43,275 bases of DNA from an uncultured Bacilli bacterium (GTDB taxonomy: Bacteria; Bacillota_I; Bacilli_A; RF39; UBA660): positions 1-43,275 of the forward strand of contig CALVUY010000003.1 of the NCBI GenBank assembly GCA_944363705.1, written 5' to 3'. Position numbers and translations under genes: made by a program. This document shows, one piece after another, positions 17,756-26,542 of the stretch. The notes under the pieces were generated by a model. It was not told where the DNA came from and searched no databases. It saw only the letters and a list, made by a program, of their open reading frames with translations. Positions within the stretch are counted from its first letter, which is position 1. Each line of letters starts with the position of its first letter.

Positions 17756-18595
17756 CTATATTATTTCTAATTCTTTAATCTTTAATATATGTTTTTGATT
17801 CTTAATACAAAAGTTAATAAAAGTCTTTAAATCAACAGTTGCTAATCCTCTTTCAAAAGTATATTTATCTAGTTCAAAGATAATCTTATCTTCCATCATT
17901 CTATTTAATATCTCTTCTTTAGAATATCCTAAGTACATAAGAAAGTAAGGATATAGTTGTCTTTTAAGATATTTTAGAGAACTATCTCCTCTTAAATAAA
18001 CACTTTTATTTAATGTTCTTGATGTTAGTTCATTATCAATAGCAAGTTCTATGATAGCATCTACTATATCTTTATATTCGCTCTTGTATGTTGCTAGTTC
18101 TTTTCTTACAATATGTTCAATGATATTGATAATGGCAAGAGTATAATTATCACTATCTTTCCTATTACCCCAAGTAATAGTATTTACTCTTCTACTCTTA
18201 GGTATTTTCATTCCTATAACATCTAATTTTTTATCAACAACTAAAACATGATATAGTTTAATATCAAATCTAAGTATATCTTTTAAGTTTTTATTTAAGT
18301 CTTTTTTTATTTTATCCCAAGTATGTAATAATTCTAGGCGATATTTTTCAGTATCTTCTCTTATTTCTTTATATATATCACTAGCTTTTACCATATCAAA
18401 GATAGTATCATCATCTGGTATATAGTTTTTAGGATCTTTTAAAATATGTTCTTCTTCTTTATATAAATCGTTATAACTATGACGATAGTTTTTCCACAAC
18501 TTCTGTTTAAAACCTTGGATATTAGAAGAAATAGAGGCACCAAATAAAAGATTCCATATTAAAACGTAATCATTTAAGACGAAGTTTAAATTCAT
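17756..18595 (-). CDS. uncharacterised protein upstream of polC
   Basis: 279 aa, soluble, helical and charged, not recognised. Notable stretches: KLWKNYRHSYNDLYKEEEHI near the N-terminus, IPKSRRVNTITWGNRKDSDN in the middle, and YLRGDSSLKYLKRQLYPYFL. GGGGGAATAG precedes the ATG. Only 14 bases separate it from polC, whose own ribosome site is poor, so the two are probably made from one message and polC translation may depend on this gene. In other Firmicutes polC often follows proS or rseP; this partner is different. Confidence 0.72.
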   Translation of the reverse strand: MNLNFVLNDYVLIWNLLFGASISSNIQGFKQKLWKNYRHSYNDLYKEEEHILKDPKNYIPDDDTIFDMVKASDIYKEIREDTEKYRLELLHTWDKIKKDLNKNLKDILRFDIKLYHVLVVDKKLDVIGMKIPKSRRVNTITWGNRKDSDNYTLAIINIIEHIVRKELATYKSEYKDIVDAIIELAIDNELTSRTLNKSVYLRGDSSLKYLKRQLYPYFLMYLGYSKEEILNRMMEDKIIFELDKYTFERGLATVDLKTFINFCIKNQKHILKIKELEII

Positions 18596-18668
18596 TTTCT
18601 ATTCCCCCTTATCGATATTGTTATTTACATCTAAAAGTTTATCATAAAACTTATGATAATTAAAGTGG

Positions 18669-18701
18669 TAAAAGAAAAGAATATCGTTTAAAGATACTCT
18701 T
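18669..18701 (-). terminator. terminator of the large surface-protein gene
   Basis: Minus strand AAGAGTATC, 7-base loop, GATATTCTT followed by TTCTTTT; the stem overlaps the stop codon. Confidence 0.78.
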
Positions 18702-20547
18702 AACTTGCTAGTTCAATTTGAAATGGATTTTGTAAGGTTCCGTCACCTGATGATATTATGATATTTGACTTTAGATTAAAGGTAGGTTTGATTGCATGAG
18801 AAGCCCAAACTCCTACATTAGCAGAAACTCCTATATCACCAGTTGCTATTGCATATGTTGAATTATATGGGTTTAATAGCCAAAAGTAACTATTATTTTC
18901 ATATTTATCAAATTGTCCTGACATTAACTCACCTAATCTTAATAAACCTACTTTTGCAATGGTATTTGTTGTTGTGTTCGTCATATCTATATCTGTATAT
19001 TTTGCAAGTTTATATGAAGAACCGCTACCTACAGTTCCTAAATACCAAATAGTATTATCTTCTACCATATTATTATAAGTATCCCCTAGGTAATTTGTTA
19101 AAAATTCTCCATTTAGAAATCTTCCTACAGTATTAGTATTTGAAAAAATATTATTACTTCCAAAAGTCGTGGTGAGAAAATCTCCGGAATTTTTCAATGG
19201 TTCGGCACTGGTTATTTTGGTTAATCCTTCAGTTTCATGACTTACTATTCGATATAAATTATTTTCATCATTTCCAAAACTTATATATTCTCCACTGTAT
19301 CTCGTATTTAATTTTGTTCCTGATAAATTAGTGTCATTGTCTCCCTCTAATCTGTATGGATTTTCTTTTGTTCCATTACCACTCGCGATTTTTACACTAG
19401 ACTTTAAAACTACAGAAGGTCGTATTCCATTATTGCCATAATAATTACCATTAGTTGGGCTACCATTTCTGTAAATATATTGTATAGATGACGAAGACGG
19501 TGTTAAAGTCCACCATGAAAGGCCATTATTTAAATAGCCATTACTTAATGATGTTCCTCTATAACTTGTTTGATATTCATACATATTAAGTAAACCTACT
19601 GCAGATGTAGTTATCGTTCCTTCATTTGAAGGTCTTGTTATATTTCCTATATTTGTGTCATTTTCTGTAGCATTCCATTTTGCATCCATTACTATAAACT
19701 TATCTGGTTCTCTTAAATTATATAAAAAGCCATCTACTGAGGTATCATTTAACCACCCTTCCATATAACTACCTTCAAAGGCACTGCTATCATTATCATA
19801 AGAAATTGCACTTATATTCCATTGTGTTACTAACTTTACCGTCTTCTCTTCATTATTAACAAGCACCGCTCTCCATAACTTTCCTGAATACCAAATATAG
19901 TTATCAGGTTCCTCTCCCGTTATAAATGTATCCGTTCCATCATCATAAAGATTCTCTTCTGGTATATTTTCAAGTAATACAGTTGATATACTCTTATCTC
20001 TTTCTTGACTTACCTCTACTCTTAACTTACCACTAAATACTTGTCCTGAATAGTTTCCATCCACCTCATCTGTTATCCATAAACTTAAACTATATTCATT
20101 TGTACTTTTACCTTCTATTGTTCCAGAGTCTAGTATTCTATTAGGATTTGAACCAATTCGTGTAAGTAGTGTCGCTCCACTGTCACTACCATTTTTATTT
20201 AGATTGTATTTTAAATACTTATCATCTATTCTAGTATCAGTTTCTTCTATAGTATTATCATCTAAATAAATTGTGTAATCTACCGATTTACTACCATTAT
20301 TTATTAGTTTGAAAGTTGAACCATCTAACGATAGTCCCTCACTATCACTTATACCTATGGCATTATCTATACTTATTCCCTCACTTGTTTCATCTAATAC
20401 TAACTCTAATTCTCCTACTTTGACTATCCCTTCTGTTCCATTTAACTCTGTAGTAAAATAAGCATAACTTATTAGTATTGTAAGTATTAATACTATAAAT
20501 ATACTTATAATTATTACTGTTGCTTTCTTATTTTTCTTTTTCTCCAT
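18700..20547 (-). CDS. large surface protein: SipW/TasA-like head plus duplicated module
   Basis: 615 aa. N-terminal signal anchor MEKKKNKKATVIIISIFIVL ends in YAYFTTELNGTEG, which matches the exported head of TasA/camelysin-like proteins. A beta-rich domain follows (about 36-190), with an LRVEV-type end. Two related modules of about 200 residues each follow. Each starts with an edge strand holding LWRAVLV or LYRIVSH, carries a WWTLTPSS or FWLLNPYN block, and finishes IRPSVVLKSSVKIASGNGT or IKPTFNLKSNIIISSGDGT then NPYRLE or NPFQIE. These fit the DUF6273-type module. No LPXTG; anchoring is by the N-terminal helix. GGAAGGAG is the ribosome site. An upstream mini-ORF with a G10 run and an attenuator-like hairpin lie on the same strand. 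Confidence 0.82.
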   Translation of the reverse strand: MEKKKNKKATVIIISIFIVLILTILISYAYFTTELNGTEGIVKVGELELVLDETSEGISIDNAIGISDSEGLSLDGSTFKLINNGSKSVDYTIYLDDNTIEETDTRIDDKYLKYNLNKNGSDSGATLLTRIGSNPNRILDSGTIEGKSTNEYSLSLWITDEVDGNYSGQVFSGKLRVEVSQERDKSISTVLLENIPEENLYDDGTDTFITGEEPDNYIWYSGKLWRAVLVNNEEKTVKLVTQWNISAISYDNDSSAFEGSYMEGWLNDTSVDGFLYNLREPDKFIVMDAKWNATENDTNIGNITRPSNEGTITTSAVGLLNMYEYQTSYRGTSLSNGYLNNGLSWWTLTPSSSSIQYIYRNGSPTNGNYYGNNGIRPSVVLKSSVKIASGNGTKENPYRLEGDNDTNLSGTKLNTRYSGEYISFGNDENNLYRIVSHETEGLTKITSAEPLKNSGDFLTTTFGSNNIFSNTNTVGRFLNGEFLTNYLGDTYNNMVEDNTIWYLGTVGSGSSYKLAKYTDIDMTNTTTNTIAKVGLLRLGELMSGQFDKYENNSYFWLLNPYNSTYAIATGDIGVSANVGVWASHAIKPTFNLKSNIIISSGDGTLQNPFQIELAS

Positions 20548-20576
20548 AAATATCTTACTCCTTCCATTATTACACG

Positions 20577-20611
20577 TAAAAAAGAATAGAATAATCTCTT
20601 ACTCTATTCTT
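20577..20611 (-). terminator. terminator/attenuator between mini-ORF and surface-protein gene
   Basis: Minus strand AAGAATAGA, 12-base loop, TCTATTCTT followed by TTTT. It sits between the stop of the 31-codon ORF (20639) and the ribosome site of the surface protein, where it could act as an attenuator. Confidence 0.7.
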
Positions 20612-20638
20612 CTTACACTATGAAAGAAAGTAATTTTA

Positions 20639-20734
20639 TTACTTAATCTGCAAGTAAACTGCCCCCCCCCCGTTAACAAGTTGTAAACGGGCGCTAGTTT
20701 TTGTAGATGTAGATTGACGAATTATTTTATCCAT
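20639..20734 (-). CDS. 31-codon ORF with an internal G10 run (leader peptide or phase-variable switch)
   Basis: ATG at 20734 is preceded by AGAAGG nine bases upstream. The peptide starts MDKIIRQSTSTKTSARLQL and ends GGGAVYLQIK before two stop codons. The Gly codons are part of ten consecutive G (20662-20671, written as C on the plus strand). Just before the run, CCCGTTTACAACTTGTTAACGGG can fold, with the G run as 3' arm. Gain or loss of one G would change the last third of the peptide and its stop position. No known family. It lies 90 bases ahead of the large surface-protein gene on the same strand. Confidence 0.5.
   Translation of the reverse strand: MDKIIRQSTSTKTSARLQLVNGGGAVYLQIK
20662..20671. 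repeat. homopolymer run of ten C (ten G on the minus strand)
   Basis: Extremely improbable by chance in DNA this AT-rich. Runs of this kind are classic sites of slipped-strand mispairing. It is located inside the 31-codon ORF. Confidence 0.9.
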
Positions 20735-20808
20735 AATCAAAACCTTCTTTCTATTTTTGTTATACTAATTTTAACACAAACATTAATTAATTTACAAGTA
20801 CTATCATT

Positions 20809-22083
20809 TTATGGTCTTAATGCTGTTATAGGAACAATATATATACCAGTCTCTTTATCTTTTACAACAGATGTAAAATTTCCTGTTATTATACACATGA
20901 ATTTAGGTTTAGTTATCATGTTATCATAAAATTTTAGTAAATCTTTTTTTGCAGTTTCAATAGCATTATATCCTAGTTTTATTTCGACCGCTGCATAATC
21001 GCCATTAGAAAACTCTAAAATAGAATCAACTTCTAAACCTGTTACATTGTCTCTAAAATGATATAAGTGTCCACCTAAATATTCTATATATATTCTAAGG
21101 TCCCTTTCTACTAACGATTCAAATAGAAAACCAAATGTTTTTAAGTCTTTAAGAAGTTTATCAGCATTCATATTCAAAGAGGCACAAGCAAGTGATGGAT
21201 CTGTTAAATGTCTTTTAGGAGATTTACCAATTCTCTCTTTAGAACGATAATTCTCACTATAGGCTTCTTGATTTTCTATTATATGTAATCTATCTAGTAC
21301 ATCTAAATAGTCTTTTAAAGTTATTCTACTTTCAATTAATTCAGACTCATTTTCATAATTCTTTATATCTTTTATAAGTGTTTCATTACTAACAACAGTA
21401 GATTCATTTCTTGATAATGATTTAAGTAACATTCTCATTTTATTTTTGTCTCTTTTTTTATCATCATTCATATCTTTATCAAGAATAGATTCTATATAAC
21501 TTTTAGGTATTAATCCTACTTTGTCAGCATCTACTTTTATATTACTTGGCCAGCCACCTCTTACTATTAGATTAGCAAGTTCCTTTAGAGAAGGTATTTT
21601 AACATTAATATTTTTCTGATTATCTTCTAGCATTGCTGTTAGGGAGGCATCTCCAGTAGAATCTCCTGATTCATAAAGTGACATAGTATACATTTTTATT
21701 TTACCAATTCTACCTGCTCCCAAATGGAATACTTCTTTTTTTCTCTCATCATTTAATTCTGTTGAGCATGTTAATATATATTTACCTTTTTTAGAATCTT
21801 CATCACATTTTCTTCTTACTTTATCCCATATTTTAGGTACTAAGTGCCATTCATCTATTAATTCTGGCTGTTCTTCATTTAATATTAATTCTAAATCAAG
21901 TAATGCTCTTTCTTTTGTTTCATCATCATCAAGATAGACAGCACTTTTAGCATGCTTAGAAGATGTCCATGTTTTTCCACACCATTTAGGTCCTTCAACA
22001 GATAAGGCTCCAAAAACTTTTAAATAGTCATCTAAGTTTTTATCAATTAATCGTGGCATATATTCATCATTATTAAAGTTCAT
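20809..22083 (-). CDS. AAA-14/DUF4143 family ATPase
   Basis: 424 aa. Walker A GPKWCGKTWT near residue 30, Walker B-like ELIDEWHLVP (about 100-110), then a winged-helix-like middle. The C-terminal DUF4143 part has a PD-(D/E)XK-like core (GLEVDSILEFSNGDYAAVEIKLG). Members are widespread, often mobile, and of unclear function; several occur next to restriction-like or toxin genes. The first in-frame ATG at 22116 lies in the promoter palindrome; the ATG at 22083 follows AGAGGTGAT at good spacing and begins MNFNNDEYMPR, so it was chosen. The promoter region is exceptionally structured. Confidence 0.85.
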   Translation of the reverse strand: MNFNNDEYMPRLIDKNLDDYLKVFGALSVEGPKWCGKTWTSSKHAKSAVYLDDDETKERALLDLELILNEEQPELIDEWHLVPKIWDKVRRKCDEDSKKGKYILTCSTELNDERKKEVFHLGAGRIGKIKMYTMSLYESGDSTGDASLTAMLEDNQKNINVKIPSLKELANLIVRGGWPSNIKVDADKVGLIPKSYIESILDKDMNDDKKRDKNKMRMLLKSLSRNESTVVSNETLIKDIKNYENESELIESRITLKDYLDVLDRLHIIENQEAYSENYRSKERIGKSPKRHLTDPSLACASLNMNADKLLKDLKTFGFLFESLVERDLRIYIEYLGGHLYHFRDNVTGLEVDSILEFSNGDYAAVEIKLGYNAIETAKKDLLKFYDNMITKPKFMCIITGNFTSVVKDKETGIYIVPITALRP

Positions 22084-22089
22084 AAAGAA

Positions 22090-22111
22090 ATCACCTCTAT
22101 ATAGAGATGAT
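22090..22111. promoter_or_regulatory. 22-bp palindrome over the -10 and +1 of the ATPase gene
   Basis: ATCACCTCTATATAGAGATGAT is an inverted repeat with one mismatched pair. It overlaps the -10 box (22107-22112), the expected start of transcription, and the ribosome site AGAGGTGAT. It can work as a repressor operator on DNA or as a hairpin hiding the ribosome site in RNA. Confidence 0.65.
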
Positions 22112-22135
22112 AACATATTTTTATAGTTTATTCAA
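22107..22135 (-). promoter_or_regulatory. sigma-A-type promoter of the ATPase gene
   Basis: Minus strand TTGAAT (22130-22135), 17 bases, TATCAT (22107-22112). Confidence 0.6.
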
Positions 22136-22137
22136 TA

Positions 22138-22180
22138 TTTGATATACATTTTTTAAGGAATTTGATATATAAATTTTAAG
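22138..22180. repeat. two 20-bp direct repeats upstream of the ATPase promoter
   Basis: TTTGATATACATTTTTTAAG (22138-22157) and TTTGATATATAAATTTTAAG (22161-22180) match at 17 of 20 positions with a 23-base offset. They lie just upstream of the -35 box, where regulators bind. Confidence 0.5.
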
Positions 22181-22198
22181 ACTTTTGTTATGCAATTT

Positions 22199-23387
<1,189 letters not shown>

Positions 23388-23389
<2 letters not shown>

Positions 23390-23419
23390 TAAAAAAGAGT
23401 GACTATTGCTCTTATTTTT
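23388..23419. terminator. bidirectional terminator between ferredoxin and rluB
   Basis: Imperfect stem AAAAAAGAG / CTCTTATTTT with a 9-base loop, flanked by A and T tracts. Confidence 0.7.
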
Positions 23420-24128
23420 TTGCCAAACTATAGACAACTGCTACTTCTTTAGGTGTTAGTTTTCTATATTCCCCACTCTTTAATCCTTTTAAATCAAAGA
23501 TAAATTCTCTATCTCTTCTAAGCTTTAAGACAGGAAAACCAACTGCTTCAAACATCTTCTTAACTTCATGATTACGACCTTCATGTATTGTTACTGTAAG
23601 CATAGAAGTATTTGTTTTATAATCAGTTTTTCTTAACTTAACTTTAGCTTTCTCATAAGAAACACCATCTACTGTTACACCATTTTTAATAGTATTAATA
23701 GCATCTCCTTTAATAATACCTTTTACTTTAACTATATATACTTTCTCTACCAAATCACTTGGATGCATAAGTATATTTGCAAACTCTCCATCATTAGTAA
23801 GTAATAATACTCCTGTTGTATCATAATCAAGTCTACCTACGGGATAGATTCTCTCATTACATGGTATTAAGTCAACTACAGTCTTCCTTTCCTTATCATC
23901 AGTAACACTAGTAATAATACCTCTTGGTTTATTAAGTAGATAATAAACCTTTTTTTCTTTTTCTATCTCTTTACCATCTACTTTAATTATATCTTTATTA
24001 GTTACTTTAGTACCAAGTTCAGTTACTATTACACCATTTACTGTTACTCTACCTTCTTTAATTAATTCTTCAGCTTTACGTCTTGATGTAACTCCTGCAT
24101 TTGCAATTACTTTTTGTAATCTTTCCAT
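23412..24128 (-). CDS. rluB: 23S rRNA pseudouridine synthase, RluB/RsuA family
   Basis: 238 aa. N-terminal S4 RNA-binding domain (MERLQKVIANAGVTSRRKAE to about residue 60). The catalytic domain follows with VGRLDYDTTGVLLLTNDGE, where the Asp of GRLDYDTTG is the nucleophile, then HEGRNHEVKKMFEAVG and LRRDREFIFDL. The family modifies uridines of rRNA in the nucleus of the 50S or 30S subunit. RluB is favoured over RsuA by length and S4 linker, though the two are close. It is usually beside scpA/scpB; here it follows an M3 peptidase by 18 bases. Confidence 0.9.
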   Translation of the reverse strand: MERLQKVIANAGVTSRRKAEELIKEGRVTVNGVIVTELGTKVTNKDIIKVDGKEIEKEKKVYYLLNKPRGIITSVTDDKERKTVVDLIPCNERIYPVGRLDYDTTGVLLLTNDGEFANILMHPSDLVEKVYIVKVKGIIKGDAINTIKNGVTVDGVSYEKAKVKLRKTDYKTNTSMLTVTIHEGRNHEVKKMFEAVGFPVLKLRRDREFIFDLKGLKSGEYRKLTPKEVAVVYSLAKK

Positions 24129-24146
24129 TATTCATCACTACCTTTT

Positions 24147-25874
24147 TTAAAGTTTTTCATACTCATTTAATAATTCATTAAAATAGTTCATTGTTTCTAT
24201 ATAGATCTCTTTATTGTCTAAGTTTATTTCTAATACTTCTAAGGCATCTAACGTTTTCATACTTCCACCAATTGTTAAAAAATGTAAATACTTTTCTAAC
24301 ATATTATTATTTGAATTTATTATATCATTAGATATTTTTAATGCTACTATTGTACCAGTTGCATACTGGAAATTATAATATCTATATTGATGAAAAAATA
24401 AATGTAGTCTTGTTTGCCATAAGTATTTAACATTATCAGTACTTTCTATAGAAGGATGATATTTTTTATATAAGTTATAATAAATATTATTAATTGTATC
24501 TGCAGTCAGAGCTTTATTTTTAGATACTATATTGTATAAATTCTCTTCAAATTCTAAATACATTGTTGAAAAGAAAAGATCTTTTACTAATCCTGACAGT
24601 TTTTGTTCTATTAAATATCTTTTCAATGCTTTTGTACTAGCATTTCTTATTAGATAATTAAATAGAATATTTTCATTGACTTTAGATGCTATCTCAGATA
24701 GAAAGACAGAAAAATGAAAATCTTGATAACTTTGTTTTTCTTTTACCATAATACCATTAACGGCATGTCCTAGTTCATGTGCTAATACATAAGTACTTTT
24801 ATAATCATTATTATAATTCATTAGTATCATAGGTTTAACATAGTTACGCCAATGATAACTTCCTGTAAATTTATACTTTTTAGGAAAAGCATCTAGAATA
24901 CCACTTTCTAAGGCTTTTGATAATTTATTAGAATAGTCTCTTCCCATAATAGATAAAGCATCTTTAACAATATTAATACTTTTTTCAAATGATATTTCTT
25001 TATCATAACTATTACTTATATCTAAATCATAGGGATATAGTTTAGATAAATTTAAACTTTTTCTTCTTAATTTAAAGTATCTTTCTAATAGATTAATATT
25101 ACTATTTATTACTTTTTCTAGGTTATTTATAATATTTATGTTTAAATCACTTTCTGTTAAAACTTGGTCTAGGACAGAAGTATATTTTTTTGACTTAGAT
25201 ATATCTTGACATAATTTTAATCTAAGTTCTAAAAGTCCTGAAATACTTTTATTAACCATAGATAAACTATCTGTATAAGCATAAAATGCTAGTTTTCTAT
25301 CTTCTTTCTTTTTACTAGTTAAAATTTTACTAAAGTTTTGATACGTTACTTTAATCTTTTTATTGTTAATATCTATTTCTTTGTAGTTTAATTCAACATT
25401 TTTAATAGTTGCATATAAATCATTTATTTTAGATATCATTAAAGTAGCATTTTGAATATATTCTTCATTATTGCAATGTTTCTTTAATCTTAATACTTCA
25501 TATAGATGCATCTTGTAAGCTTTTAATTCTTTATTTTTTTCTAAATATTTATCTAATGGTTCATCTATTTCATATATCTTTTCATCGATTATATTTAATA
25601 TTTTATTTAATTTACTATTTTCCTCATAAACTATATTTTTATATTCTAAATATTTCTGATTAGACATATCAACATCGTATTTTAAAGTAGTATATGTCTG
25701 TAACTTTTCATATCTAAAACTATATTTATAATATTCTTCTAACATAGTACTTAAAGATAGAGACGTTAAATTATCATTAAATTTATCTAAATCCTTTTTT
25801 AATATTTCTAGCTCTTTACAAAAATCATTATCATTTTTAAAAAAATCATCAAAATTCCAACTATATTTTTCCAT
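24147..25874 (-). CDS. pepF: M3 family oligoendopeptidase (PepF-like)
   Basis: 575 aa, metallopeptidase that cuts short peptides in the cytoplasm. The zinc site is HELGH (366-370) within VLAHELGHAVNG, with the third ligand Glu in FLSEIASKVNEN about 25 residues on. The C-terminal HQYRYYNFQYATG is the family's substrate-binding Tyr/His block. The length matches PepF (about 600). AAAGGAG precedes the ATG. It is probably part of a long minus-strand unit beginning with the adhesin and sortase, since gaps upstream are small. Confidence 0.92.
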   Translation of the reverse strand: MEKYSWNFDDFFKNDNDFCKELEILKKDLDKFNDNLTSLSLSTMLEEYYKYSFRYEKLQTYTTLKYDVDMSNQKYLEYKNIVYEENSKLNKILNIIDEKIYEIDEPLDKYLEKNKELKAYKMHLYEVLRLKKHCNNEEYIQNATLMISKINDLYATIKNVELNYKEIDINNKKIKVTYQNFSKILTSKKKEDRKLAFYAYTDSLSMVNKSISGLLELRLKLCQDISKSKKYTSVLDQVLTESDLNINIINNLEKVINSNINLLERYFKLRRKSLNLSKLYPYDLDISNSYDKEISFEKSINIVKDALSIMGRDYSNKLSKALESGILDAFPKKYKFTGSYHWRNYVKPMILMNYNNDYKSTYVLAHELGHAVNGIMVKEKQSYQDFHFSVFLSEIASKVNENILFNYLIRNASTKALKRYLIEQKLSGLVKDLFFSTMYLEFEENLYNIVSKNKALTADTINNIYYNLYKKYHPSIESTDNVKYLWQTRLHLFFHQYRYYNFQYATGTIVALKISNDIINSNNNMLEKYLHFLTIGGSMKTLDALEVLEINLDNKEIYIETMNYFNELLNEYEKL

Positions 25875-25909
25875 AAATACTTTCTCCTTTAAATAGAAAA
25901 AGGATTAAC

Positions 25910-26527
25910 CTATTCTACTTCAACTAATGATAGTTTATTATCTTCATGTACAAAGATAAGTGTAGCTTTAGTAGGATAATCCATATCTTCTTTATATTTT
26001 AAGGAAACTTCTACCTGATAAGCATTATCATCCGTAAAATCTGTTCCTATAGTATACTCTATATTCTCAACCTTTTCAACAGTTACTTCAGTAACTTCTG
26101 GTAATTGTTGTTCTCTATTACCATAAATATCATTTTCTACATACTTATAAACTGTATCTTCTGCCTTTTCTAAGAAGTTTGTTTTAGCATTAGTATGAAC
26201 AAAATCAATACCACCTACATCTGTATTAGCAAGTTTATCATTTAAAGTATAGAAATCCATTATAAACATTTTACTAATCTGTTCAACATAAGCTTCTTCA
26301 TCAACTTCTTTCTTACTTAAAATGTCTTTTAGTTCTTGAAATGCCTCTTTATATCTATCATTTCTTGTAGATTTAAGGGTATATCCATACTCTTCTATTT
26401 CATTTTCAACAGTTGCTGTTTTAACGGCTTTAGGTTTTACACTTTCATAAGCAAGGAATCCTAAACCTGCTACTATTAGGATAATTGCTATTATTAATAT
26501 TACTTTTACTTTTTTCTTAAGTTTCAT
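25910..26527 (-). CDS. membrane-anchored extracellular protein, unknown
   Basis: 205 aa. Signal anchor KVKVILIIAIILIVAGLGFL (about 7-27), then an outside domain of about 170 residues with alternating helix (DRYKEAFQELKDILSK) and a beta-rich end (TKATLIFVHEDNKLSLVEVE). No Cys at the cleavage position, so not a lipoprotein. It sits 15 bases after the LTA-synthase-like gene with AGGGGAG as ribosome site, so it probably belongs to the surface-assembly unit. The fold resembles NTF2-like accessory domains only vaguely. Confidence 0.72.
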   Translation of the reverse strand: MKLKKKVKVILIIAIILIVAGLGFLAYESVKPKAVKTATVENEIEEYGYTLKSTRNDRYKEAFQELKDILSKKEVDEEAYVEQISKMFIMDFYTLNDKLANTDVGGIDFVHTNAKTNFLEKAEDTVYKYVENDIYGNREQQLPEVTEVTVEKVENIEYTIGTDFTDDNAYQVEVSLKYKEDMDYPTKATLIFVHEDNKLSLVEVE

Positions 26528-26542
26528 AGTTTACTCCCCTCT

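Noticed and set aside
20650..20700. Integron-like attC site or plus-strand terminator at the G/C run
   Set aside because: Core-site sequences do not fit GTTRRRY, there is no integrase, and no plus-strand gene needs a terminator there, though the structure would fit one.
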